Below, in pieces: positions 22,240-33,500 of a stretch of DNA of 60,341 nucleotides (positions within the stretch are counted from its first letter, which is position 1; the number at the start of each line of letters is the position of its first letter). The stretch is from assembly GCA_051453625.1 (NCBI GenBank), contig JBOZIK010000001.1, forward strand, positions 252,651,273 through 252,711,613, in the 5' to 3' direction. The notes below the pieces were generated by a model that searched no databases, was not told the DNA's origin, and saw nothing but the letters and a program-made list of their open reading frames with translations. Source of the stretch: Welwitschia mirabilis. Taxonomy: Eukaryota; Gnetophyta; Gnetopsida; Welwitschiales. The position numbers and the translations under genes were made by a program.

Positions 22240-23878
22240 GAAGTTATATAAGTCGAAAATTTCTACATCATCTTCTTCATTACTTTTTCATTATTTTTGG
22301 AAGTTTAAACCTCATGGGTAGAAGGTGTTATATCATTTTCACTTCTTGTTACTACCTTCAAATCTCTCTTAACTTCATTTATATTGGGTAAAGGTTGAGA
22401 TGCAAGAGACCCTTATGGTCTTTGATTATCAGCATTATTTGTTAAAGCAAATTCACTAAGTTTTTAATATTATTATTAGTCTTTTCTTGCATCTTTTTCA
22501 ATTCTTCTATAAAATCTTTGAGTGGATCATTTTGATTTGTTTGAAAATTAAGATTATTTCATTAAAAGTTTAAATTCTTGAATCTATTTTCAAAACGTTT
22601 TCATTGTGTCTATCCATCTAATATTTGTTGAAATTTTGGTTGGATTTTAAAGTTAGATGTTATTTGATTAAATTACATACTTCCTCAAACATCCTCTCTT
22701 TATAAGTTGGTAACAAGGGACATTCTTTAGTTTGATGAGAGTTGTCTTTACAAATATCACATGTTGAAGTTGGATTTTTTTCTTTTACTACCTTTGCATC
22801 AACCATCAATTCAGAGTACTTCTTTAAAGTGAAAGTAAAATCCTTAATTAAGTTGATTAAATCATCTCTCTCTTCTTCCTTATCATGTTTTACTTCCTTT
22901 AAAGTTTTTATGATTTGGCCTATAGTTTGATTTTTCTTAGTGGATTTTGGCCAAGTTTGACTTATTTCTACTAGCATGTCCAACACATTCCATACATCCT
23001 CTAAAACTAAGTTCACCAAGTTGCAATGATAAGAAAAGTATACAAGTTGTTTAGTTTGATTATTCAATCCACTATAGAAATAATCTACTAATTCTTTTTT
23101 ATAGAATTCATCAACAAGGTTGGAATGGGTAACTATGATAAAATACTCATAAGTTATGGCATAATCCTTATGAAATTATTGTTGAAAGTTGATAACCTCT
23201 TTTCTTCTTTTTCTTATGGTACTTTCACTCAAGAATCCTTTAATAAAAAAATTTTGCACTGGACTCGATGATTTAGTACTCTTATGTGAAATGGTTTTAA
23301 GATAAAGTTTTACCTTTTATTTAAGTTTGACTGAAAAGATAATCATGTAAGTATGATTACTAATGCATTTCTTCCCATTTTCTAAGGTAAATACAAGTTG
23401 TCAATATCAGCTAGATGTTAAAAAGGGTCTTCCTTAGGTTCCCCAAAAATATTGGATAGGCACTCAAGTTTCTTAATTCTACATCACCATAGGTAGGTAG
23501 ATTGAAAGGATTTTGGATTTCATGTTTTTTATTAGAAATTAAATCTCTAAGTGTAACATTTGCATTTGAAGTTAAAGTTCCTATCATGATTGACATATTA
23601 GATGAGGTGACTTGTTTTTTATTTTACAAGGATTTTGACATAGATGAAGAAAAAATGATACAATCTACTTTTATGCTATTATTTTCATAATTTTCTTCTA
23701 TAAAATCTGATCCTAAAATAATATAAGTAGGAAAAATCTCTTCTTTAATTCTTGAAATTTGCTTATCTAGAATATGCCTACCTAGATCTTGCTTAAAGTC
23801 AAATAATCCTTATCTAATATTTTCTTTAATCAAGTTCCATTCTGTCTAATATTTTATCTTCCTACTAGAATTCATCAT
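22240..23878 (-). pseudogene. gag of inner family 1 element with zinc knuckle, degenerate
   Basis: Capsid-type gag on the minus strand. The probable start ATG is at 23,878-23,876; the matching ATG is kept in the outer element at 28,671. A block read P-I-F-F-G-E-P-K-E-D-P-F ... H-L-A-D-I-D-N-L-Y at about 23,455-23,395 matches the start of the retrotransposon gag core. The longest open part (23,067-22,660, 135 codons) begins N-N-Q-T-K-Q-L-V, the Y-x-G-L-x-x-x-x-R-x-x-V helix, and ends in a zinc knuckle C-D-I-C-K-D-N-S-H-Q-T-K-E-C (C-x2-C-x4-H-x4-C, 22,761-22,720), which binds element RNA. A downstream segment reads D-F-I-E-E-L-K-K-M-Q. Frame shifts separate the blocks. Confidence 0.85.
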
Positions 23879-24321
23879 GTCCCTACATACTTTAGATAGC
23901 AAACAAAAATAAAAATAAAATATAATTGATAATCATCCACCTAGTCATGGAAATGACAGGAGGAATGACAACCATAACAGTAAAAACCTGAAATCAGAGA
24001 AAAATTATAATAACTAGATTATCATCCAGCTTATCATGGGAATGACAAAGAAGATTATAGTATTTTTATTAATATTACTAGTAGAAAAATAATTTACAAA
24101 AAAGAAAAGAATTTCAAAATTCTAGAGTATCATTTCTACTGTTATGAGGATGATAAGAAGGATATAGTAAATTTTTAAAGTATGGAAAATAAAAATTATC
24201 AAAATAAACTTATAAACTACAATAAAAATAAAGCACTATTTTAAATAAATAACTTAAACCAAAATTAAAGGCACTTATCTGAATAGTGATAATACTTTAG
24301 TTTCTTGTAACCTTTCATGCC

Positions 24322-24333
24322 GATAGCACCAAA
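24322..24333 (-). other. Primer-binding site of inner element (tRNA-Asp type)
   Basis: Just inside the 5' LTR the minus strand reads TTTGGTGCTATCGGCATG. The first part matches the Athila-type TTTGGCGCC with two C-to-T changes. The downstream AAAGG is also present in the outer element. Confidence 0.65.
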
Positions 24334-24334
24334 A

Positions 24335-25550
24335 TATTGCATTGTGAATTTATGTAATCTTTAAGTCCTTGAGAAAATCTATCAATCATAATAATTGTAA
24401 AAAATACATACTAGCATAGATGGGAGTTAACCTAAATGTCATAATCCATTAAAGGTAACAAGTTAGAAGTTAGAGAATTGATTTTACAAAGTATTTTAGT
24501 CTTTTCTCTTTAGTAAATAAAAGTAAACAATAATTCAAATCCAATGCAAGATGAATGATGATGACTTGCAATGGATCAAATGCAAGTGGATGAGTTATAT
24601 TTGGATTTCAATCGTCTTGTCGTAAGAATTAATTCTTATAACTTAGATCAATTATGAAGAGTCTATCACTTGTTCCTAATTAACATAGACTATAAGATAT
24701 ATCAAATAGAATATGAATAATGCAAATATGAAATGGAATAAAGAAAATGCAATGCAAGATCTAAACTAATAAAGTTAGTCTTAATAAAGATTATTCTAGC
24801 TATCACACAACCATAATCAACTTAAATCATAATGGACATTTACATAGTAGGAGTGAAAAGAGTTTTTGAATTAATCATCAATTTAACATTTATCTACAAC
24901 AAAGAGGTAGTACCTCAATGAAAGATACTTAACCCAATAGTAAAGTAGTCGTCTCTCTATAGCTAATGGATGAATCTCTTATTCTTCAATCTTCCATCAC
25001 AAGAATATATGGTATAAAAGATGAAAATTAAAGTCAAGGAAAAGGATGGTATTTATAGTTTTACATTGTAGCTTTAGGAAGACAACTCTAAGAGTTAGAG
25101 AAGAAAACCTAGTAATCCATAAGGGCTACATGGATTTATTACAAAGATAATTCTTTTCATCTATACAAAAATAGGTGTTATCTTGAGTGTCATGGGGACA
25201 AAAATGAGGATAATAAATGATCCACTAACTTTAGGCCCTATAGTCAACTCCATAAATTCATTCAATATCAGTAGTGCTATCATTCTGACTCTTAGGAGGA
25301 TGATAGAGGAGACGACAAGCCTCTCTATCTTCTAACACAAAGGGAAATCAGTCTTTTGTATAGTTAATTTTTCTTTCAAGGCATGAAGTATCAAAATCCT
25401 AAGATTCGTCCAAATATGCTAATATTTGCATGTTTCAGTGAACATCTTATCGATTCTTCATAATCATCAAAATTGCATCCAAACTTGTATAAATATCCTA
25501 CAAAAATACTCAAAATACATCACAAATTTCTACAACTTGGCATTATAGTA
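24335..25550 (-). repeat. 5' LTR of inner family 1 element
   Basis: Aligned to the perfect LTR at 29,142-30,410, the first base is 24,335 (TG changed to TA) and the last is 25,550 (CATTATAGTA for CATTATAACA). The CTTAT target duplication follows at once. It pairs with 14,537-16,180. Confidence 0.87.
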
Positions 25551-25658
25551 CTTATTACTTTAAAATGTCCATGTAAAGGCTTACTAGCCATGATAACTTT
25601 ATAAAGTAATACATAAGTTAAATATGTTCAAGTAATGGCATGATATCCACCAAAGGAA
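25551..25658 (-). other. Resumption of outer element after nested insertion
   Basis: CTTATTACTTTAAAATG-CC and the following sequence align with 18,119 onwards in the inner element (CTTATCATTTTAAAATGCCC ... ATGG-AACTTTATAAAGTAA). This shows where the outer element was interrupted. Confidence 0.85.
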
Positions 25659-25889
25659 TTAGCTAAGAAAGAATTCAGACAATGGTAGGATGACTTCCAA
25701 GACAAGTGCTTCTATAGTGTTCAAGGTTTTATAACTCATGTATTTATATCTATTAATATTGTAAATTTCTCTAATATTTAAATCAAAAATCTCAACTAAG
25801 ATATTAGAATGTATTTTATCTAAAAGATAAGGATCTAACCATTTAGAGGTTAACTTCTTGTATTGAAATAAAACCAGGGACAAAAACAT
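25659..25889 (-). pseudogene. Integrase C-terminal (GPY/F) module of outer element
   Basis: A 76-codon open stretch on the minus strand. It contains K-L-T-S-K-W-L-D-P-Y then V-E-I-F-D-L-N and I-Y-N-I-N-R-Y-K-Y, matching the GPY/F module wording K-L-x-S-R-W-x-G-P-F ... V-E-I-x-D ... F-x-V-N-G-x-R-x-K. The glycine of G-P-Y is aspartate (a G-to-A change). Known role: it helps integrase bind DNA. It is homologous to 18,463-18,660 of the inner element and ends abruptly near 25,880, where the rest of integrase should begin, so a deletion breakpoint lies there. Confidence 0.8.
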
Positions 25890-27090
25890 ATTAATATAAA
25901 ATCCAAAGGAAATACCAAATCTAGCTAAAAGTGTTAGGAAAAAGAGTTTTATTTGGATTTAATATTTTATTTTTAAAAAAAATTAATTTTCCTAAGGCTA
26001 TGGCCCTAGGGTATTATACTTTTTCAGAAAAAATAAGGACCAAATCAAATAGAAACCAATTGATTAAAAAATAAAAGGTATACATCATTTTTGAATAAAA
26101 TTAATTATAAATAAAAAAATAGTAAAAGGATAAAACTTTGATAGCACATGTTTCAGAATGTAAATAAGAGATGAAGAAGTGATAAATCATACTGAAAAAT
26201 AATCTCTTATTAAGTTAACATAAATCATGATCATTATCTAATGCATGTAAAGAACTACTCAAATAAGGGATCTAAGAAGTTTTTTAAGGATATTTAGATT
26301 ATCTAGTGAGAATAATAATCTCACTAATGTTCAACTTAAGATATGGATTTTTATTAAGGAGGTGAGGTTTTTTCCAATTATCATGACCAAATGGTATGTT
26401 AATTCTATAATATTTATTAACAATATAATAGATGATAAATTTCATATAATTCATGGTAAAACAATCTCTTATCAAACTCGTGATTTAAAAAAATTTAAAA
26501 AAATGTTTCATTTAAAAATTAAAATTTAAAATGGGAGAAATTAATGGTACTATTAGGGATTCAAGGATTTTGAGGAAACTTCTTAAGATGATTGATTAAG
26601 ATAGGTTTAACATACTTAAGAAGATCCTTTAGGTTTAATTCTAAACATGGATTAGAATAAAGAAGATAAGTCTTGTCTCAACTTATACTTCCAAGATATC
26701 CTAAGTCATATTTTTGAAAAGATTCATCATTAGAGGTATAAAGTAAAGTGGACTAAGTAGAAAAGGGTAATATGTTACTTTGAGTATTAGATGAAGTGTT
26801 AAAAAGAAAATATTAAGAGATTTTTAGAATAGACTCTTTAAGGTTATGTGTTTAATTAAAATCAATGGAGGGATGAAATTTTAAAAATTACATAAATGTT
26901 CAAATGGGAAATATTAAGAAATATTATTATTATTAAGATCACAAGGTAATGTGAAAGTAGAAGTAGAAGGAGGGATGTTATTTGGATTTTTACATGAAAT
27001 TACAAGTAAAAGAAATGGATAAATATGTGTATACTCTTTACATTGAGTTATTACATTAGAAATAATAATTCTATTCTTCATTAAGTTTGG
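25890..27090 (-). other. Unassigned part of outer element
   Basis: No alignment to the inner element could be made by eye, and no protease, RT or RNase H block is visible. It is either heavily diverged polyprotein or foreign sequence filling a deletion. Confidence 0.45.
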
Positions 27091-28200
27091 TTGAATTTCT
27101 ATGGATTCTTCATTATTCTTCTTCTCCTCATTGTTGTCTTCATTACTACTTTGTTGAATGTTTTTTTCATTTTCTTCATCATTATCTTTAGCCCATCTTA
27201 TTAATCTTTATTAAAATAATTATTATTTTTTTGAATATTATTGTCATTTTCTAATTGGTTGGATTTATTAAAAAGATCATAAAGATAAATGTGCTCATCA
27301 TCTTCTTCCTTATCCTCCTTTTCTTCATTACGTTATTATATGTCATTATGCCCCAAATTATTAGATTTATTAAAAATGTTATAAGGATAAATTTGATCAT
27401 TATCTTCTTCATTTGTTGAAAAATTTTCAAATTCTTCATGAAATGATTTTTTTTTTCATGTAGATCTCGTAATAGTAAGTGGATGCTAGGTATATAATCT
27501 AGTATCTTAATGTCATCATCTAATGAATAATCATCCTCTATTTTATTGTGGAATATTTGAGTTGAATCATCATTGTTCTTCTTTTTTTACTCTATCTCCT
27601 AATAAGTGGAATGTTGCAAGTTGATTCATAATTTTATTTGCTATTTTAAAGAAAGTATTATTGCTACTTATTTCCAAGTTTTTATCATGTTTCTTAATGT
27701 GGAATGTAGTAAGATAGGTTTAGTTGAAAAAGAGCCTTGAGATAGTTGATTTTATAATAAATTTTATTGAAACATCTCAATTATATTTGCTATGTTCTTA
27801 TTTTAATTTTTTTACATCTTATTTATTTCATCAATTATTTCTTTAGTAAAGTAATTTCTTTATTCATAGTAATTTATGAAAGATGAATGTTCTTCTTCAT
27901 AGTAATTCATAGGAGATGGATGGGATTCATTAATATAGTTGTAGAATGTTTTACTAAATGAGGTGGAATTTTCAAAATGTTGAAAATCCTCATTGTGATT
28001 TTTATGTAAAGTCTAAAAAAAAGGAGGACAAGAAAATAAAAAGGTTAGAAAGTGAACGAGGTCCAATTCCTAGTCTTAACATCATTTGGAGTGGCCTTTT
28101 TTTTTACTTGGAGTTGCTATTTTTTCTACAAGTATTTCATGAAGTGTTCTTTTTCCATTATCTTCTATAATCCACATTTTTCTCCTTATTTTTTCTAATA
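27091..28200 (-). pseudogene. Acidic, repeat-bearing gag-linked region of outer element
   Basis: The minus strand encodes a run rich in E, D, N and K, for example D-N-D-E-E-N-E-K-N-I-Q and K-E-D-K-E-E-D-D-E-H. Within it, 27,255-27,311 and 27,357-27,412 are two copies of a 102-bp unit, each translating to E-E-D-x-x-x-I-Y-x-Y-x-x-F-N-K-S-N. The inner element has a similar acidic patch at about 22,255-22,300 but not the repeat. It is probably the spacer between capsid/nucleocapsid and protease. Two stops separate the repeat copies. Confidence 0.55.
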
Positions 28201-28671
28201 TTTATCAAAGTGATCTCTTATCATTATCTTTAGAAATTTTTATGTTTCTTCTCCTTTCAGCCAATATTTCTCTAAGGGTCCTTTTATCATTATTTGTAGA
28301 TAAAAAGGATGAATAAGAAGAATTTTATATTTTTCATTTTATTTTAGCAATTAAACATTTAACTGTAATATTCCCTTTTGAATTAAATATTCCTAACATA
28401 ATTGGTGTACTAGATGATGCTACTTGTTAAATTTGACATTAATGAAGAAGGGATAAAATGATTTTGCATTTATTCTATTATTTTCATGACTTCTTTTGAA
28501 AATTTTGGTTCCAGAAATAATAAAAGTATAAAATTTTCTTTAATTCTTGTATTTTACATACATGGAATGTATGTACCTGGATTTGTTTGTAGTTCAATAA
28601 GCCTTGTCTACTATTTTCTTTATTAAGCTTTATTCCCTCTAATATTTTAGAATTTTATCATATTTTACCAT
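28201..28671 (-). pseudogene. gag N-terminal part of outer element
   Basis: Colinear with 23,400-23,878 of the inner element. Shared landmarks include the start ATG followed on the plus strand by GTCC-TGCAT, TCTAATATTTTA, ATTCTTGTATTTTACATA versus ATTCTTGAAATTTGCTTA, and GTACTAGATGATG versus ATATTAGATGAGG. Capsid core motifs are no longer readable because of frame shifts. Confidence 0.7.
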
Positions 28672-29141
28672 GTCCTTGCATGCTCAAAAGAGGTGCCCAC
28701 ACAACCATCATTTTGGTCATTATCTAGATGATATTATGGACAATTACTATACAAAAAATAGAAAACAAAAATAGAGAAAATATATTCCCCTAAAAATAGA
28801 ACAAAAACACACTAACAGTTATACTCTTGTATTATTCGGATGATAGAGTAGAAGATATTAACTTATTATACAGAAAAAATAAAAATAGAACTATGGAAAA
28901 ATAATGGAAAAACTCTAACCCTAGTTTATTATCATGTTGTATCATCTAGATCATAAATAGGACAATGAAGCATTATTTGTAGAAGAAAAATTGAAAAAAG
29001 TAAAAAAATAAAAACTATGGTATGTATAATATAAATACAATGCTACTATTAATAAATAACTTAAATTAAAATCTAAATAGCTGATTCGGGTAATAACAAT
29101 CCTCTAACTCCTTGTGGCCTTTCCTAATAATAGCTTTAAAA
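28672..29141 (-). other. Leader and primer-binding site of outer element
   Basis: Between the gag start and the 5' LTR, colinear with 23,879-24,334. Next to the LTR the minus strand reads TTTTAAAGCTATTATTAGG, a decayed form of the inner element's TTTTGGTGCTATCGGCATG with mostly G-to-A and C-to-T changes, hence a tRNA-Asp-type primer-binding site. Confidence 0.65.
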
Positions 29142-30410
29142 TGTTATGGTGCATATTTATACAATCATTATATTCTTAAGCAAATCCCATTAATCATAAA
29201 TATTTTCACAAATACACACACTAGTATAGATGAGAGTTAACCCAATTATCATAATCCATTGAAGCCACTAGGCACAAAGATAGAGATTTGATTTTAGTAA
29301 AGTATTTTTGTGTTTTTCCCTTTATAAAAATAAAAATAAAAAATGATGCAAGCAAACAATTCCAAGTAGCACATTAATGTAATGAAATATAAATGAAATT
29401 TATTCTAAATTAGATATCTATTTGATTATCAAACTTTCTTATCATAAAAATCGACTTTGTATATCTTGGATCAATCAATGAAAACTACTATTAAACCCTA
29501 ATCAACATAAGTTACTAGTTACATTGAACATAATATAGAAAACATGCAAGTATTATGCTATAATATTTAAAATTCAATACAATAAAAAATCTAAACTAAT
29601 AATTTTAACCTTAATAAAGGTTTTCCTTCATGATCTATATCAACTATGAAGCTTTCATGGAATCATAACCAACATAAACCATAAGGTAGATGCATATAAT
29701 AAAAATAAACAAACTTTTTATTAATGTCAAATAAACATTCTATTATGAAGCAGAAATACCTGAATGGAGGATACATAGCCCAACACCAAGGAAGACTTCA
29801 CTATGCAACAATGGATGGACCTCCTATCCTTTAATCTCTTATCATGATATTTTTAGATGTCAAAGAATATAAAAGTTAGAGTGGGGATGAAGGAGGTATG
29901 TACTACTATAAAACATTCTAACAATAGAAAATTTAATAACTAGATGAAATCCTAGTAATGCTAAAGGAGCATGTATGATACATTTGCTAAGTTAGGTAAA
30001 TTTTAGTGCTTTGGCTATAATTATATTTCATTTTGTGTATTATCTAGAAGATGATTGCGAAGATGAAATGTTAAAAGAGATGATATTATCTTCCAACTCC
30101 AAGCAGAGTCAGCATCCTTGTTAAATTCCTACATGCTATCATCTAGTACTATCATCTAGATAATGAAGGAAACAATGAGTATTTTAGTTCTTCTGTTCAG
30201 TAAAATTAGCTTTGTAGATTATCAACTCCTCCTTAAAATGCTAAGTATCAGAATTTATCCAAAATGCCTTTAAATATGTTATTAATTATGTGTTTTCATG
30301 ACTATCCTCTTGATTCTAAATAATCATGGGTTTCCTCTTAAACCTATCTAAATGTCCTGCAAAAGTACTCATAATACCCCATCAAAAATGTATAATTTGG
30401 CATTATAACA
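29142..30410 (-). repeat. 5' LTR of outer family 1 element
   Basis: 1,269 bp with perfect inverted ends TGTTAT ... ATAACA, the best-preserved LTR of the family in the window. It is followed directly by the CTTAC duplication at 30,411-30,415. Confidence 0.92.
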
Positions 30411-30415
30411 CTTAC
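30411..30415. other. Target-site duplication CTTAC, right copy
   Basis: Matches 10,372-10,376 exactly and abuts the CA end of the LTR. Confidence 0.87.
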
Positions 30416-30490
30416 CATGGCCATTAGAAGTTTAGAATTAATAGAGTCTTGATAAAGGATGAATGATGATCAAATAAAGAAAAACTCCAA

Positions 30491-30502
30491 TCTCTAATAC
30501 CA
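30491..30502 (-). other. Possible primer-binding site (initiator-Met type) of a minus-strand copia element
   Basis: The minus strand reads TTGGTATTAGAGATTGG; TGGTATCAGAGC with two changes is the usual copia site. If real, the outer family 1 element landed just inside an older copia element, with that element's LTR starting near 30,503. A 12-base match with two changes is expected by chance a few times in a window this size, so this is tentative. Confidence 0.3.
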
Positions 30503-30527
30503 ATCACAGATGAAATAATAACGAAGA

Positions 30528-30543
30528 NNNNNNNNNNNNNNNN
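30528..30543. other. Assembly gap, 16 N
   Basis: Sixteen N. Confidence 0.99.
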
Positions 30544-33500
30544 GAAATCTTCTTTGAACTAAAGTTATCCATTTATATGTTCTTATTATTTAATATATGG
30601 ACTTAATATATCACATTTCCTATGACATAGGGATGTAGTCCTTTAGTTATCATAGATTAGTTTAGCACTAGGATATAAGATTGATTAGTTAGTTTAGCAT
30701 CTATTTGGGCTATTCTAAAATGTATAACCCACTTGATTCCATAGTGCTAGCGGTGTCATAGATCTACCACAAGTACCAACTCTAGGCAACTCGAGTTTCT
30801 TCTAAGTAAAATAATCTATATTAGTCCTTCCTAATAATAATTTAATTATTAATATGTAAACATAATTATTAATAAATTAATTTTTAATATGGTATGTTAT
30901 TAAAAAAATATATATTTACTAAAACTAAAGAGTTTAAAATATAAAATTCTAAGTGTAAACATCTATTTTCCTACTCCTTTTTACTAGAACTTGATTCAAA
31001 ATAAGTATAAACTTCCTCCTCATTCTTTAAAAGATACAACATGCTTATATTCTATCTTTAGTAAATAATTGATAGGATTATTCTTGCTAAGGAAGAATCA
31101 TTATGGAGTTCTCCTAATAATGCTTTTTTCATGATTATATAAGTAAGAAAGAATACACATATAATTTACTCGTTATAAATAAATTACATAATGTTAACCT
31201 TCCTAGGAACATTGATTTCTCCATTGAGAATTAATTACAAGTTGTCTTTGGGACTTGGAAAATATAGATAACACATATGATAATCTATTATTGTTAATAT
31301 CTTATTTATGAAGATTCTCTCATTAGATTTCATTTAATGAAGATAAATTTTTTCACAACTTTTCGCTCATATTTCAATATTGAGAAGTTATTTCATTATG
31401 GTTTTTTAGCATTGTAAGGTTTCTACATCTAATAGGGAGTACCTTTATTGATGCTCTATCTAGACATCTATTTCCTTTATTAGTTGTATTTTTAAAATTA
31501 ACTAATTTATTTGAACTATATCTAGATGTTATGGAACACTTAAATAAGTATTATTCTATTTAAACTATTGAAGATACATAATAATGATGTTTTCTTCAAT
31601 TAGTGCCATGAGTGTGTCATCTTTTGAAAACTTTATTAAGAGTATTTTTTATTTATATTTATTTCCCATTTTACACCAAGGTGCATTTTCAAATAACTCC
31701 ACTTTATGAAATAAAGAATTATCCTTCTCTATATGATATTTTAAGACTTTAATATACTTCTTCATTTTAATAGTTAAAAACTTCTAAACAAAAAATTAAA
31801 ACTTTTTGTGTTTTTCATGATTTTTAACATTAGATAATTTATGCTAAACGAGTCCTCTATAGGTTCAATCTTGGGGTAATTATTAAAAAAACAAATTTAT
31901 TATGATGTTTTAATTTTCCTCCCCTTATAAGAAGAAAATTTAAAAAAAAAAAAAAACTTATTGTATGCACTTGTTAAAATTATTGATTTGCTTGGTTAGA
32001 TAAAAATCCATGAATGACCATATAAAAACCAATGAGTATTACCTATGTGTGTTAGAGCTAATCACTAAATATCTTTATCATACCCATAAGTTATATCTAA
32101 GATGTTAAAGCTCACTTTCAAATGTGCTTAGAATTCACATGTAAATACAAAGGTTGGTTCACATATAATAAATTATAACAAAACCATTAAAGCTCATAAT
32201 CTATAAACATAGATTAAACAAATTATACTATGCATTAAGTTCTCATTTAGATTTTCTTATTGTAATATGCTATAAGAAATTCATACTACTCTTCATTTTT
32301 TTCAAAAAGTAAATGTTTAAAACTCATGTTATAATAAAAAGATAGATCTCTTCTTTCTTTAAAAATGATTATTGTATGTAATGATTAACAGTTTTAATGT
32401 ATCTTTTAACCATTTTGAAAAGCATAAGATAACTATATAATAAAATTAAATATATTTATTACAAAATTATTTTAAAGATCATAATTTGCAACTAAGATGA
32501 AAGGGAAAAAATCTTTATTATGTTATACATTTCCTTAGTAATAATTTAGAGCAGTGGTTAAATGTAAAGACATAGATTACCATTTTACATCTCTCTTAGA
32601 ACCTTATCATCTTAGTTACTCTTCTAAAATACTTGGAAATCATTCAAGGTTATCATGAATGACATCCACCTAACTATTCATTTACACATGCTAACTTGAT
32701 CTTATACCTTATTAAGGAATATTTACTAAAGAGATAAAAATATACATTTAGTAGTGGTTTAAGTACCCTTCATTATATTCTTAATAAATACATAGTAAAT
32801 GGAGTTTAATCTTATATTGTACATGATGTAATTAATATTTAATTAATTTCATGAAAAATTAGATTTGGAACATTACATTCCCTTCCCCTCATCTTGTGTT
32901 ATTTACCTTATTTTTTAGTAAAGACCTCTTACTTAGGGAATAAATGTAATTTGGAGCCTTATCTGATTAACAACACTCTAATAATGCATTCTAATGATTT
33001 GAATTAATTCATAAAGCTAAATATGAGTTTGTCAATAATTACTATGATTAATCTTTGAATTACATATGTGATTACAAGTGAAAACTTAGATGATCTTAGA
33101 TGAAAAAGAAAATTCATAGAATTAAAATTTGATATTATTTTTCATTTATTTACTTAAGTTTAAACTTTCTTTTTTTAAGACATAAATCTCAATGTAGAGT
33201 CAAGTTTTACTATAATAAAAACATCAAAAAACACAATTTCAAAATTCAACCTTGATCCATGTTATTTCTAATACTACTTATTCATTTTACCAAATAAATA
33301 AATGGTATACATTATGCCCATTTTATATAAAATCTAATCCCAAAATCTCATTGTCTTAGATTATTACTATGTCCAATACAAAGTATTTATGATCCTAAGC
33401 TTATATCAACCTTACTCTACTTCCTAGACACATTTTCATTAATGATTTAATTAGTTATTTTGATGTCACTATTTTTTCATACTTTATCGACACTTCTTGT

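Larger units (their letters stand above)
14537..25550 (-). mobile_element. Inner Ty3/gypsy element, Athila/Tat branch (family 1), all domains recognisable but dead
   Basis: Minus-strand order: 5' LTR (24,335-25,550), primer-binding site, leader, gag with zinc knuckle, protease-linked region, RT, RNase H, integrase, a roughly 2-kb 3' region, 3' LTR (14,537-16,180). Its length is 11.0 kb including gaps of 780, 100, 10 and 10 N. Integrase follows RT/RNase H, the Ty3/gypsy order, and there is no chromodomain sign. The RT reads F-G-L-C-N-A-P and F-M-D-Y-F-S-I, close to the Athila-branch wording. All domains carry stops, and RT and RNase H have lost catalytic aspartates, so any past movement after decay would have needed help. 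Confidence 0.88.
10377..30410 (-). mobile_element. Outer Ty3/gypsy element, Athila/Tat branch (family 1), containing a nested copy of itself
   Basis: Bounded by LTRs at 10,377-11,620 and 29,142-30,410 and by a perfect CTTAC duplication. Read on the minus strand the order is 5' LTR, primer-binding site, leader, gag remnant, acidic repeat region, the end of integrase, long 3' region, 3' LTR. The 3' region is split at 14,536/25,551 by a second family 1 element with its own CTTAT duplication. Protease, RT, RNase H and the integrase core are missing or unrecognisable: without the guest, about 3.6 kb lies between the insertion point and the 5' LTR, against about 6.2 kb in the guest. The two outer LTRs share details that the inner pair lacks, such as the wording near 10,780/29,560 and 10,960/29,700, confirming the pairing. 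Confidence 0.88.

Noticed and set aside
10377-30410. Four-LTR tandem gypsy array formed by unequal recombination
   Set aside because: Two distinct perfect target duplications and continuous flanks show simple nesting instead.
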